Shown here: positions 33,966-46,007 of the stretch, one piece after another
Position numbering within the stretch: position 1 is the first letter of the stretch
Layout: the number at the start of each line of letters is the position of its first letter
Assembly: GCF_007655135.1 (NCBI RefSeq)
Contig: NC_045128.1
Span: forward strand, 41,429,885 to 41,493,884
Reading direction: 5' to 3'
DNA: 64,000 nt
DNA from: Punica granatum
Lineage: Eukaryota > Streptophyta > Magnoliopsida > Myrtales > Lythraceae
The notes under the pieces: model-generated
Database searches by the model: none
Told to the model about the DNA's origin: nothing
What the model saw: only the letters and a program-made list of their open reading frames with translations
Program-made: the position numbers and the translations under genes

Positions 33966-36644
33966 TACGTCGTTCATGTCAACCGATTCTTTCTTTTCCT
34001 TTTTCCTTTTTACTTTTCCTTTTCCTTTTTCTTTTTCTACTAGAAACTTACCCATATATAGCATGGTCTAATTTGCGCATACCATATTTCGACTATAATG
34101 ATTTTCTTTCAATATACTCATAGATGTATTAATTTAAAAAATGAAGAACAAAATTAAGAATTGGAAAAATAAAAATTAGAAATTAGAAATATAATTTGAA
34201 AAAGAAACAAAATAAAGTGATACAACGGAATTTGAAGGTTTAGAGGAGAGAGTAATATGATGAGAGGTTGATGAATGGAAAAAAAAAGAAAAAATTATAA
34301 ATTGTGTCATATTTAAAATTAAAATAAGGGATTTTTTACTTTTTAATCACATCTCATAAATAAGGAAAAACCTTATTTGAATAAATAATAGTATGAGATG
34401 AGAAGTATAAAATAAGATGAGAAGTATATGATAAATGCTCTAAACTTACTTTCGTGCTTAATTTTTTTCATTTTTTTTTCTCATACCACGAAGGATAATA
34501 TCGAAGAGGTTTAATTTAATAATATTTACATAGGCATTGCGTTTGTCAGACTTTTGATTCGTGATATAAGGCTACTTGATTGTTGTTGTTATTGTATGTT
34601 AGGTGATCTAAATTGATCGACTTAAATGGAGATAGAGGTTATTGCTACTATTTTTCAAGTATATTTAAATGATGAGAATATGCTTCTAAATCGTCTTGAT
34701 ATTTGTAGACTAAATTTTTATATTAAACTAAACCAAGAAAACGATCCACGTCTTAATTATTTTGTTAGGATGCATGCTAATATAAATTATGTCAATTTTT
34801 TCGGTGTGAATCATGATATTCGGAAAAGTCCAATTGACTCTTGACTAATTCAGTCGGACTATATAAAATTTACTAAAGTGTAAAACTCTCACTGCGTGAA
34901 TTTTTTATAATAATGAAGTGGTCGCACCATTTGCAATTCAACCTCGTGCAAAGAGTTGATGGGGTGGAGTTCAATGTCAAGCTCCCCATCATCGTTCCAA
35001 ACGTCTCAACTGAAGACTTGTCTACGATAATTATATAGAAGACTTGTCTACGTTTATACATGCTGTTGTTATTCTTATAATTATATAAAACGAATCGACA
35101 ATAAAAATAACTCTCTCCGTTATCTGATGAATTTCTTGAAAAATTCTTAACGCCCTACGAAATACTATTCAAAGTAGACCGACGTGAATTCTTGCTTCTA
35201 GGAAACATTTTCAAAGTAAAATGAAAAGAAGAACAACGTCCAGAAGAGGTCAGGATTTTTGTTTTCTTCTTTAATGAAATGAAAGGGACAGTCAATGTAA
35301 ATTGGGTTTAGGGAATTCGATCTTTGATTTCCTTATTAAATAAATAAAGTTCTGAGTTCGAGTCCTAATTGGGTCAATTTAACCTTTTAGTGGATCAAAA
35401 GTTCGAACTAAGTTAGTTTGAATCCATTAAATTTTCAGATATGATCATGGATACCAAAACTATAAAGGAAAGGGACAGATTATAAGAAAATTCTGCTAAT
35501 TGTAGAAGTGACAATGGGGTCTATTTTTGCTATGAATTTGAGGGGCTTTCGTTTTCAGATATTTTTGGAATATTGCTTTCTGGTTAAGCTTTCTGGAACA
35601 AAACATGAAAATATCAAAGCCCTGGCCGTTTTGAAACGACGAATAGCTCCAAGCGAACGCGGCCCCGCCCCCCTTGTTTAAAGTCAAAACGCGCCATTTA
35701 ATTAACTTAAACCAAGAAAATTAAATAGTCGGAAATTTCCAAATGCGAAAGCGCAGCTTGCCGGGTGGGAAAATTACAGAGGCCCTGCGACTTTTCCTTT
35801 TTTTTTTTAATTTTAATAAATATAATATAATAAATAAGCGTGACTTTTCATGAAAAGCATATCCGTAATTTTTTTTTTTTTCTTTTCTTTTGGTGAATGT
35901 ATGACTATAATATATTATAGTGTACATTGTAAATCCGTATGTACAATATACTTTCTCAATAGTTTTTATATTTTCTTCAGATCTCGAAACAATCCATAGC
36001 AGAAATATTAGAATGCTCATGTATATATATATTAAGACACATACGAAGTCAATAGCTTGATGTATAAATTGGGCAGTCTTTCTTATACGTTAAGTTTTCC
36101 GATATATTTTATGTGGTGCGGGACTCATATGAGTCATCCGATATTGTTCTAAATAAATAATTTTTTTTCACTAGAAGAACAATATGAACCGATGTAATTA
36201 AATTGTATTTTTATTTTTTTTGCGACAATTGAATAGAATATACTGTATATTGACGTCTATTTATATATACATATTTTTTGGTTAAAAGATTGACATCTAT
36301 ATTTTCATTTAAGATTTGACCTCCCGGATCCAAATTGTACTATATTTTGGAAATTTTCTATTCCATTTTCTTTTATAAGAAATACATAATTTATTTGTGT
36401 TGAGGAATTCATTTTTTTATTCTTTTCTTGTGTATAATTACCTTAAGTCTGACCCTCAAGGACTGATCCATGCAATATATTTTCGAAAGAAGTTGATTTT
36501 CTAGATCCGATTTCTTTATAATAATATACGTTTTCTAATACAAAATTGTATAATAAGGAGTGCAAATGCAATGCAATGCGGGACATTTTTATTGAATAAG
36601 CTCCGGCATGTGGAAGACAAGGAGGAGCTTCCACGTAGTAAAAG
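33966..36644. other. AT-rich gene-free spacer
   Basis: No gene supported; the small frames are AT-rich chance frames. A fragment at about 34805-34910 resembles one at about 37195-37300: both have GACTAAT near a GTCGGAC or GTCGGGT motif, then ACTAAA, a TAAAACT segment and GTGAATTTT. This suggests copies of an unidentified dispersed repeat. A B-box-like motif (GAGTTCGAGTCC, 35355-35366) hints at a decayed SINE but has no clear A box. Confidence 0.45.
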
Positions 36645-37045
36645 GGGCCCACTAAATTAATGATGGGGCCATGTGGATTGAATGTGGTCCTGATTTGGAT
36701 TGATTAAGAAAATGGAACCTCAATGCACTAACGACTTTTATACAGAAGAAGTACATGTGAGATCTTTCCTCATTGCCTGTCTTGCAGCGCTTTCTTCTAG
36801 AACGAGTAAAACGATACATAAATATATATATATATATATATATTTTTTTTCCGGTGTGCTGATACGATATACATTTTATTTTCTAAGGAAAAGAAGATAT
36901 GACAATTTAGTCTAAGCAGCATATATTTTGAATTAAGAAAAATATTTGTTTGCTCGACATTATTAAGAAAAAAATAATCACTAGCTATAAACGCATGCCT
37001 GAAAATTCTTATTAATGGTACTTATAGGAAGAAAACTATATTATG
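36645..37045. repeat. duplicated block D, copy 1
   Basis: This block matches 38305-38763 along its length. Shared runs include GATGGGGCCATGTGGA, GATTTGGATTGATTAA, GAGATCTTTCCT and GAAAATTCTTATTAAT, with a TA tract in the same place in both. Indels and substitutions indicate an old duplication. No coding content was found. Confidence 0.8.
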
Positions 37046-37544
37046 TTCTTAAAATTTAATGAAATTATGTATCCCACTATTATTGAAAATGATATTAGGA
37101 GGACCTTTCAAATTGTGAATAGGACATATAAACTATAGAACTTGCACTATATGCAGGTTTGTATAGAAATTTGTTCTTTCGTGTGAATCCTCATATCTAG
37201 AATCTCAATTAAATCCCCGACTAATCTAGTCGAGTCGGGTCGGTTCACTAAAAGGTAAAACTTTCCCGGTGTGAATTTTCTGCATTCACAAAGATTTGAA
37301 TCCGAGACCTTGCTTAAACGCCAAACCCACTTGAGTCGCTTATTATTTTTATTAATAATCTTTAATTTTCTCATTTTTTCCAATCGCGTTGATTAATCTT
37401 ACATAGCATTGAGATATTTTAGATTTGATTTAGTTAATATATTTTGCATCTACCAAAATTTTATGTAGCCTATAAATGAGGGAATTCTCCGATGTGTTCA
37501 ATAAATTTTCTTTTTACCAATTGTAGGAATTTTTTTTTAATGCA

Positions 37545-37905
37545 GGAAACAGAATTTTCAAGTGATGGTGAGGCTTTGATCCTTCTCGACTTCCTTTGAT
37601 CCATCCCACAAGAACTCCAACACAGCTCGGATACAAAACGTAACTTCTTCACGAGTGTCCTCGCCACATTCGGGTGGAGAGAAGGTTGAGGAATCCAGAA
37701 ACACGGTGACATGTGGTTAGAAAAATTCATGTTGGTGGAACAGTATTATATCGTGTTTCCGGATCCCTTGTCCTTCCTTCCACCTAATGTAGCGGGTCAA
37801 CATTCATGAGAATTCATCTTTGATCCAGAGATTTTGAGTTCAAGCGGGATGATAAGAGCTAGCCGGGGAGAAGTATAAAAAAGGAGCTGAAGCAGGAGGA
37901 GGAGA
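37545..37905. repeat. duplicated block E, copy 1
   Basis: Corresponds to about 40165-40425. Shared segments include CTCGACTTCCTTTGATC against CTCGACTTGCTGTGATC, ATCGTGTTTCCGGATC against ATCGTGTTTTCGGATC, and AATGTAGCGGG in both. A MITE of one family follows directly in both copies. No gene is recognisable. Confidence 0.7.
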
Positions 37906-37911
37906 TGATAT

Positions 37912-38215
37912 CTATGTGTTTGGTTTTAGAGTTAAGTAGAGTTGAGTTTTGATTTTAATTGGGTTGTAATGATTGTATTGTTAAATTATGAGAAAAAATG
38001 TGAAAAAGTAATGAATAGTTGAGAAAAGTAATAATTGTATTGTTGAATTGTGAAAAAAGTAATGGATAGTTGAGAGAATTTAATATTAAAAATTGAATTA
38101 AATATTGAAGAAAAATGAAAAAATAATAATTGTGTTATTGATTTTTTTCATATAGTGAGTAAAGTTAAAGTTAAAGTTAAAATTTTAAAAACGCGATTGT
38201 AAAGTCAAACGGAGC
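37912..38215 (+). mobile_element. AT-rich MITE, copy 1
   Basis: An element of about 300 bp with imperfect inverted ends: TGTTTGGTTTTAGAGTTAAG at the left, and a right end whose complement begins TTGCTCCGTTTGACTTTA. The interior is AT-rich, with repeated stretches about a base T/A pattern and no coding capacity. The element at 40440-40728 is the same family in the opposite orientation. Exact ends and target duplication are not clear. Confidence 0.65.
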
Positions 38216-38304
38216 AATATATCCGATGTGAAGGTGGTCAGGCGTAAATGCGAGGTTTATATCCCACGCAACTTGCTTGTTACTCGAGTTAAATTAGATA
38301 TCTA

Positions 38305-38763
38305 TACTCAACGGGCCTACTAAATTATTGATGGGGCCATGTGGACTGTGTATGGTACTCTTGATTTGGATTGATTAAAAATTGGAACATTATGCACTCT
38401 AACGCACTCCAACGACTTATGTTAAAAAAAAAAAAAAGTACATCTGAGATCTTTCCTTGACAGTTTTGTTTTGTTTTGTTTTTTTTCGCTAAATCCTTGA
38501 CAGTTTTGTTGTGCTTTCTTCGAGAACGAATAAAAATAAAACTACTCAGCAAAAAATTAGATATAATATAAAACTATATATATATATATATATTCCATTT
38601 TATTGGGAAAAGAAGAAATGATATTATAGTTTTAGCAGCAAGTGTTTTAAGTTACGAAAAATAATTGTTAGCTCGACGATATTAAGAAAAATTAACCACT
38701 CACCATCAAGACATGCCCGAAAATTCTTATTAATAGTACTTATACGAAGAATAGTATATGTTC
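38305..38763. repeat. duplicated block D, copy 2
   Basis: Second copy of the 36645-37045 block, offset about 1.66 kb. It differs by an extra poly-A run (38419-38433), a short internal duplication around CTTGACAGTTTTGTT (38456-38512) and scattered substitutions. Confidence 0.8.
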
Positions 38764-39214
38764 ATTTGCTATTACGTTCGGCATTATATAAATATTTTCT
38801 TCGCTCTTTTCTTTCGGCAAGGTTGAAAAGTACATTACTCTCTAATTATACATCATTGAGCTAATTATTGCTTAAAAATAATAACAATAATGAATGTAAA
38901 ATGACAATAAAATATTTAGCTAAAATATGTGATTTCTATTAGGGCAGCAAGCAGCTAAATAAGAATTTAATTTATAGATAAATTATAAAAACAAAAGACA
39001 ACGTAATGAATGATTTGTTAGTTCAGCAGCTCGGACTTTGTCCACGGATGGGAGAGATTGCCGAGGGACAACTCCACAAAATAATTAAAGTAGCTGACAA
39101 TAAAATCACTTGAACTTGATGAAAATATGGTTTACGATACAGTCATTTATTTCGTATTTGGTAGGCATACATCAATTCAATTATCTTTTTCGCATGAGTG
39201 AAAACGAGATCATC

Positions 39215-39395
39215 TCTATACTCAATCTAGGATACGAAGTACATATATATTCTAGTGCTGGATATGCCTTTCCTTAACAGCTATCATGAAATCCAGCCCC
39301 GTCGACATCAACCTTTTACCTCATCCAAAAGGATGGAATGAAAAGGAATCATTTGGTGTTGGGCAATTTTTGGGATATATGTTCAATTAATTAAT
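39215..39395. repeat. duplicated block F, copy 1
   Basis: Matches about 40835-41015. Shared runs include TATCATGAAATC, AACCTTTTAC, AAAGGATGGAA, GGAATCATTT and GATATATGTTCAATT against GATAGATGTTCAATT. Confidence 0.75.
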
Positions 39396-39649
39396 TGGAT
39401 ATATTCATTGAGTTATTGTGATAAGGGAATGGAGACGGAGACAGCGGAATGGTGGGACTAAATGCAACGAAACACTCCCCACCACGCCATTTTATGCTCT
39501 CGGTAAATAGATCGTCTATTATTTATTTATTTTATTTGTTTTGGTGGAAGATAGTCTAATTTGGTGTTCTAGGGTTCTGGGTTGTGCGGGTTTCTGCGAG
39601 AAATGGGTTCTGCTGAGATTATTTCTTTCCGCTGTTGCATTTTTTTTGG

Positions 39650-39681
<32 letters not shown>

Positions 39682-40164
39682 TAGAATGTGACTCGTGCTG
39701 TGCGCAAAAACATGACTCATTTTATTGTATTTTAGATATGACTTTGTTGTGTAATGAAATATATGTTAATCTTGTTTATATTACAGATTTTAAAGTCTTA
39801 CTTAAAAATATGTTTAAGGAAAAATTTGTTGTATATTAATTGGTGTGGCGAGGATAGAGAAAGAAGATAATGGATGAGTTAGGGTTGGAAAGAGAGAGAG
39901 GAGGAGAGAGGATTTTAAGAAGAATTGTGAGTGAGTGATTATAAAAAAGTAGTCGAATTACATGTTTACTTCTAAAATTCTCATCACCGAATGATGAATA
40001 TTAATCTTCCATTGTATTTGAAACGAGCATTTTGGGACATCGAAATTTGAGCAAACTAATCTTTTTTTTCCTTTTTTATAATAGTATATATAATATTTAC
40101 AATTCTGTATGGGGGTTTCTTTTTGTGCAGAACACATCATGGTTAGAAAAGAGAATTGAACTTG

Positions 40165-40425
40165 TCTCTGAATCCTCTGGTCCTCCTCGACTTGCTGTGA
40201 TCTTATCTCACGTGAAGGGCAATTCCTCTCGGATGCTAAAGATTACTTCTTCTCTAGTGTACATCTGGGTGGAGGGAGGTTCGAGGGATTAGGAAACACA
40301 TGCATCGTGTTTTCGGATCGCTTGGCCTTCCATCTACCTGAATGTAGCGGGCTCGACACTCGTTTGCATGCGAGTGGAGTTTGAGTTCGTGGGATGGATT
40401 ACAGGAAGCGGAGGATGGAGTATCA
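40165..40425. repeat. duplicated block E, copy 2
   Basis: Second copy of the 37545-37905 block, also followed directly by a MITE of the same family, but in the opposite orientation. Confidence 0.7.
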
Positions 40426-40439
40426 AGAATGAAAATCTA

Positions 40440-40728
40440 ATTGCTCGTTTGATTTCGCAATATTAATTTTAAGATTTTAACTCTAATTTTAATTCTACAC
40501 ATTACACAACAAAAGTTAATAATACAATTATTAATTTTTTTAATAATTAAATTCAATTTTTAATAATAAATTTAATCAACTATTCATTTTTTTTTCACAA
40601 TTCAACAATACAATCATTACTTTTTTTACTTTTTCATACATTTTTTCATAATTAAACATCACAATCATTACAAACAAATTAAAATCAAAACTTAACTCAA
40701 CTCAACTTTAAAACCAAACATATTATAA
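40440..40728 (-). mobile_element. AT-rich MITE, copy 2 (inverted relative to copy 1)
   Basis: Begins TTGCTCGTTTGATTTCG and ends AACTTTAAAACCAAACAT, the reverse complement of the ends of the 37912-38215 element. No coding capacity. Target duplication not clear. Confidence 0.65.
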
Positions 40729-40834
40729 TATGACAGTTTCTTATTTGATGTGAATGTCACCAAGCACCCCATCCGAGCTCTATATTCTGCGCATGGTGCT
40801 TCTTAGACGAGTTGAAATAATTAGTTCATCTTTA

Positions 40835-41015
40835 CTCAATTTATGATTACGATCGAAGTGCATTTTTAGTGCTTCTTTTCCGCAACATCTATCATGAAAT
40901 CTAGGGCCCGTCAGTAAGTATGAACCTTTTACACCTCATTATCCGAAAGGATGGAACAAGGGAATCATTTAGTGCTGGACAATTTTTAAGATAGATGTTC
41001 AATTGATGATTAGAT
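40835..41015. repeat. duplicated block F, copy 2
   Basis: Second copy of 39215-39395, offset about 1.62 kb, close to the 1.66 kb offset of block D. Confidence 0.75.
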
Positions 41016-41508
41016 TCTTGAAACCACAAAAATAAAAAGCTACTTTCACTTAAAACGAGGATTAAATTAAGCCAAAATGATGCCTCTCGCTTTGGGAGTC
41101 TATTGACAATCTAATCTAATCTTAATCTTAATCTTTTAATATATTAAAACTGTTGTTTAGGGCAGCCGCGTGTCGTACCCTCATTTTTTACCACCTCATG
41201 CGGTCATCTTTTTACCTTCTCATATTTATTAAATGTAGGTGATTGATGCTTAAAGCATTAATTTTGCTCAGCTGCGTAGGTTGGAGCTGTGCCTATCAAA
41301 CAAAAGCCCCAGGTCAATTCCCCATAGCTGCAATGAGGTTTAATCCTAATGCAACCATCAAGAGAGTCATTCAAGTTTTGATTTAATGAAGTCATAAGAG
41401 CCAAAATAATCATTAAAAGACTGATAGAAGTTCGAATAATATATTGACGAAATCTTAATCTTCGTAAAGATCACCTAAATGGTCAATGTACTAAAAGGAG
41501 CAAATTAT

Positions 41509-41755
41509 TAATGCCTCATTTGGTTTATCGGTGTGATTTTAAAATTTAACTTTAACTTAATTATACACACAACAAAACAAAATAATTCATACAAAGTCAA
41601 AGGGTGGGTCCCATTTATACCACTTTTTTTCACAATAAAATAAAATAACTCATGCAAAATCAAAGAGTTGGCTCTATACATAATCAATTATACCACTCTT
41701 TTTCAAAATCAAAATCTGATTTTAAAATGTTACTTTGAATCCAAATGCAGCATAA
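41509..41755. mobile_element. short MITE with TAA target duplication
   Basis: A 241-bp element (41512-41752). Left end TGCCTCATTTGGTTT; the complement of the right end reads TGCTGCATTTGGATT, so the termini are imperfect inverted repeats. TAA lies on both sides (41509-41511 and 41753-41755), which fits the PIF/Harbinger (Tourist) class. The CATTTGGTTTA-type end resembles one end of the MITE pair at 37.9 and 40.4 kb, so they may be related families. Confidence 0.7.
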
Positions 41756-42624
41756 GTACTTACATTTCACTTGATTCTCAAGTGCTAATTCAATCATCAA
41801 AAAATCAATTTAAATTTGATTTGAATCAAATTTTGCATAACGTCACTTTTTGTTATTCTATTAAGAAAAATTTTCAAATTTCTCAATCAGCCAATTACTT
41901 TTCTAATTTAATCACAATTTATTTTAATTGAGTTGCTTTCTTAAAAGGGAACTTTTGAATAAGAAGGTATCTAAAAGAAAATATATAAAATTTATTGCGA
42001 TAGGTGATTGTAACATTAATATTTCTGAGCCGTGTATCGTGAGATTATATAATGAGTTATTAAAAAAGCTGATTAATATAGTGATATTGTTCTAATAATG
42101 TTATACATGAATACTATAATATCTTCTAGTGTAAAAAATTATAACACATTATTTGGTTTTTTTGTCTCGTAATAAGTCTATTATTTTAGATACTTTCCTA
42201 CATTTCTTACCATTTATAATCATCTATAATTTATAATATGATTATATTGCAAATAAAAAACATAGTGTCATCCGATACGTTATGCGTGTACTTTTTAAAT
42301 ATTTATTTTTGCATGTTCTAATTTACGTCTACTATATAATTAAACGATGTAAAATTCACCACAGTAAATGTATTAGGAAAACTTGGCGTTTGTTATTCTC
42401 GCGGCAAAGTGCAAGCTTTAGCTAGTAATATACTAAATCTCTTGTTTGTAATGGCCATGTGTCAAACTATCAAATTTTTTGCTTTTTTCATATTAATTTA
42501 TAATATCATGCAAAGGCTTATACATATGTATTTAATAATTTATTTACCTAAATATAAAAGGTTTATTTGAAATCATCACCACAATTTAAGTATTTTTTAT
42601 CGTGACGTTGAAAATATCATAATT

Positions 42625-42960
42625 CTTTTTTCAGTTAAGTGCAAGATTACTCCAATCTATTAATAATCCTCGCTTGGGTTGATCGTAGTAGCGAGATGCT
42701 CTGGATAAATTTTGAATACCACTTACAATTAACGGGGTTCCTAATGATGATTTTTAAACGTGAAGTTGGACATATCCTATTTCTTTTTTTGTTCTTTTTT
42801 CCGGTTAAATGCAAGGTTACTCTAGCCTATTGACAATCATCACTTGAGTTGGTTGTGATCACGAAATGCTTTAAATGAATTTCTAATACCACTTACCATT
42901 AATAGAGTTCTCAATGGTGATTTTTGAACTGATTCAAACCATAATTCTTTCCAACTAAAC
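42625..42960. repeat. 170-bp tandem duplication
   Basis: Two consecutive diverged units (42625-42794 and 42795-42960) with a 170-bp period. Both run from a T-rich start through GTTAAGTGCAAG/GTTAAATGCAAG and AATACCACTTAC to GATGATTTTT/GGTGATTTTT. No coding function. Confidence 0.75.
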
Positions 42961-43682
42961 TTTTATTTTATTTTTGAATAAGTGCATTTATATATTCATT
43001 CCATAATATATACTATTAAGATGGATTTTGATCTCCACATTTACGTATGCTTTTCGAGATAAAATCAATATTGAAATTTTCAATTAAATTTGTACTTAGT
43101 AAAAATTATAATAATTATTATATTTTGTATTTATATATTTGTTATATTATTATAATATGGTGTAACTTTTCAACACTATAATGCACCCCATATATTTTTT
43201 TCTTTTTATTCTAAATAAATAGAATCATCATAATATTTGAGTACATCCTAGCATGGTATTATGTGCCAAAAAGCTATCAGGATCAAATGAAATATATTGC
43301 ATTTGCCAAAATATATATATATGTATATTGCAGTAAGGATAAGCTATAATCGTAACATATAAAAAAATTAGAGGATACTTAATAAAGACGAATTAGCTAG
43401 AATTATATGCTAATATATATTATAAATACATATGAATTAATATTTTAATTTTTATAATATTAATTATATATCTAACATATATATATATGTCACTTCTAAA
43501 TTTTAGGTAGATATTACTTAACCATTATCTTTAATATTTCACTAAACTTTTACTTTTTTATACCTTTCTTATCATATCATCTAATTAAGTTTCTCATTTT
43601 TTCTCCAGTCTTACGGTCCATATAGAACCTAAAGTTTTCCTAATCAGAACGAGTTATTAATTTGCACAACGAGAAAAGAGGT

Positions 43683-45110
43683 TTTCTTTTTTTTCTTTTT
43701 TTTCGGATCCGTAAGCTTGCTCTTTATTAGATCAAAATATTCAATAGTCCATCACATTGGCTACATAGAGAGAGAGGCACATAGACCCAAGGAAAAAAGA
43801 GGCACACAGGCCCCAATTTGCTCGCAGGTCAGAAATAAACTAGGCACACATTCTCGAATAAGAAACAATACAGTGTAATGAGCAACACAGATCAATTGAG
43901 AGCTTGAAGCCAAACTCGAAAGCACTAACACAACTTAGATGTCAATCCCCCAAGCTGTTAATAGACTCCTTTGATGTGCATTATTCCACTTCTTAAGGGA
44001 CTCTAGAACTCCAAACAATCTGAATTTAACATCCCTCATTACACGAGATTGGACTGTTCCAGTTTGGGGAGAAACTTAAACAAAAATACAATCATTTCAA
44101 GCTTTCCAAATATGATATATCATAGCTTGTCAGAAAAGTATTCCCACTGCAGCTGCAACAGTTTTCCCATTATATCTCCTAATGGCCTCATCAAGGTCAT
44201 TCTATTTCTCCCAACACTAGCAACTTCTATACCTACCACTAATCTGCATAATATCAGATCAAATTGTGGGAGAAAAGCTGCAATAAAAAAAACAAATGAT
44301 CCTTTCTTTTGCTTTTATTACCACATAAAACACAAGCAGTATCAACAGACCTCTTCCATCTTGATATTCTGTCAAGAGTAGGTAGTCTGTTCCTTATGGC
44401 AAGCCAAGTGATAAAGCCATGCCTCAAAATCGAAGGAGCGGACCATAGAACCAACTATTCTCTTCACCTTTCACACGAATGTAATTCCAGGTGCTTGCCA
44501 CAGTGTAGATGCCTCTAGGATGAGCAGACCATGAGATTCTGTCCGCTCTTTCACATAGTTGAATATTGCTAGCCTCCTCTTTAATGACTGTCATCTTTCG
44601 AGTACATATGTTCCTCCATCTTTATCCTTCCTCCTTTATAACATCAGAAACTTTGGTCTGAATAGGAAGACCCGCACTCATCATTCCATCGCTTTGCACA
44701 TAGACATTCAGAGGACTTTGAGGATGCCAGTTATCGAACCAAAACAAAGTGTTCCTACCATTGACTATGTTTGTCTTATCAATTGGATAGGCTCTTTGAC
44801 AAAGTTTTGACAGTTCTCTCTAGGCATAGGAGCTATTGCTAGGCACCTTCAAGAACCAGAAATTTTCGTCTTTCATAATGTATGCTTTAATTCAAGCAAT
44901 CCACAAAGACCCAACTCCACTATTCAAAAGCCAAATAAACCTCATGTTAGAGGCTTCATTCCATTCTACAAGCTGTTTTATGCCCAAGACTCCTTCTTTA
45001 TTTGGTAAACAAACAGTATTCCAATCAACCTTGGCACCATTAGCAGCCATATCTTTCCCCTTCCAAATCATTCGGAAAGTCCTATAATCATTCTCGCAAT
45101 ATAGTTCGGA
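43683..45110 (-). mobile_element. decayed, 5'-truncated LINE (non-LTR retrotransposon) fragment
   Basis: Read on the minus strand, the region encodes broken pieces of the C-terminal part of a plant LINE polyprotein. The clearest is the reverse-transcriptase-associated zinc-binding domain (44254-44454): RHGFITWLAIRNRLPT, then a Trp-rich stretch and CVLCGNKSK. Upstream pieces (44460-44950) carry segments such as DENFWFLKVP and LFWFDNW, interrupted by stops and frame changes. A T-rich tract at 43682-43703, poly-A on the element strand, marks the 3' end. The reverse transcriptase core and endonuclease are absent. The element is dead. Confidence 0.7.
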
Positions 45111-45870
45111 TAACGCTACTCAAACTCTCATTAGTAATTTGGAGGAAGATGAAGAAGAAGAGAAGGGAGGGAAGTCAATAACCTCAATCCAAAGAGAATT
45201 TCGATAAGTACTTCGTTTGTTCTCCTTGAACCTCATACTCTCGACATACTTGCACGAGACGAGACGCAAACTAAGAGATATAAGTCGTCTTCGTTAATTG
45301 CGTGACTAAGAGGGTCAACGTGCCAATTACAACAAAATTCGAAATTTCAACCTCTGGCTGCTGCCAATAATTTGTTCGTACTTATGAATGTGGCCCACAG
45401 AAAGTAATTAAAACATGAAAAGAGTCACCATGACGTTCACATCAGCGCCAACGATCATATGGAAACGTTTGTATAAGAGGTCGGTGATAGTGTATCTTAT
45501 CCTTATCCTCCAAATAGACCTAACATCTCAACCCCCACATATTTTAAAATAAAATTTATTTATTTATTTATTTTTCCATTTAATTAATTCCCAGAAAAAC
45601 AAAATAATTAACTACAAATTGTCTTATCTGCCCTTCTACTGTTTGCCTCACGAACACGTTAGAAACGTTTCTCCACATACACCCCCACCAGCCGTAGCTC
45701 ATCCTACTCCCGGTGCATGAAGTGGGACCGGCATTGTGGCTTCAGGTTCTTCGTGGTCTCTAATGGGCTCACGATACACCCGGATTACGGAAGATATTCT
45801 GTCCCCTCACGTTGTCTCTCCCTTATAATAGACGGAGCCTTTGCTTGCAAATACAAACAACCAGCGGAAC

Positions 45871-45904
<34 letters not shown>

Positions 45905-46007
45905 AGAAAATCCTGTTTCCGGGCTCCTTCCTCACCGTGCTTATAGAGCGAAAATCTGAAACCCTAGCTCCATCTCTGTCTCGGTTTTCTTCTAGCTTGA
46001 GCTGAAA
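45111..46007. promoter_or_regulatory. upstream region and 5' leader of FLOE1
   Basis: Contains the probable FLOE1 promoter. TTATAATA at 45823-45830 is a possible TATA element, followed about 40 bp later by a (CT)14 tract (45871-45898), which is probably in the 5' UTR. No gene is seen between 45111 and 45800. Confidence 0.4.
45871..45898. repeat. CT microsatellite in the FLOE1 5' leader
   Basis: (CT)14, about 110 bp upstream of the FLOE1 ATG. Pyrimidine tracts of this kind are frequent in plant 5' UTRs. Confidence 0.85.
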
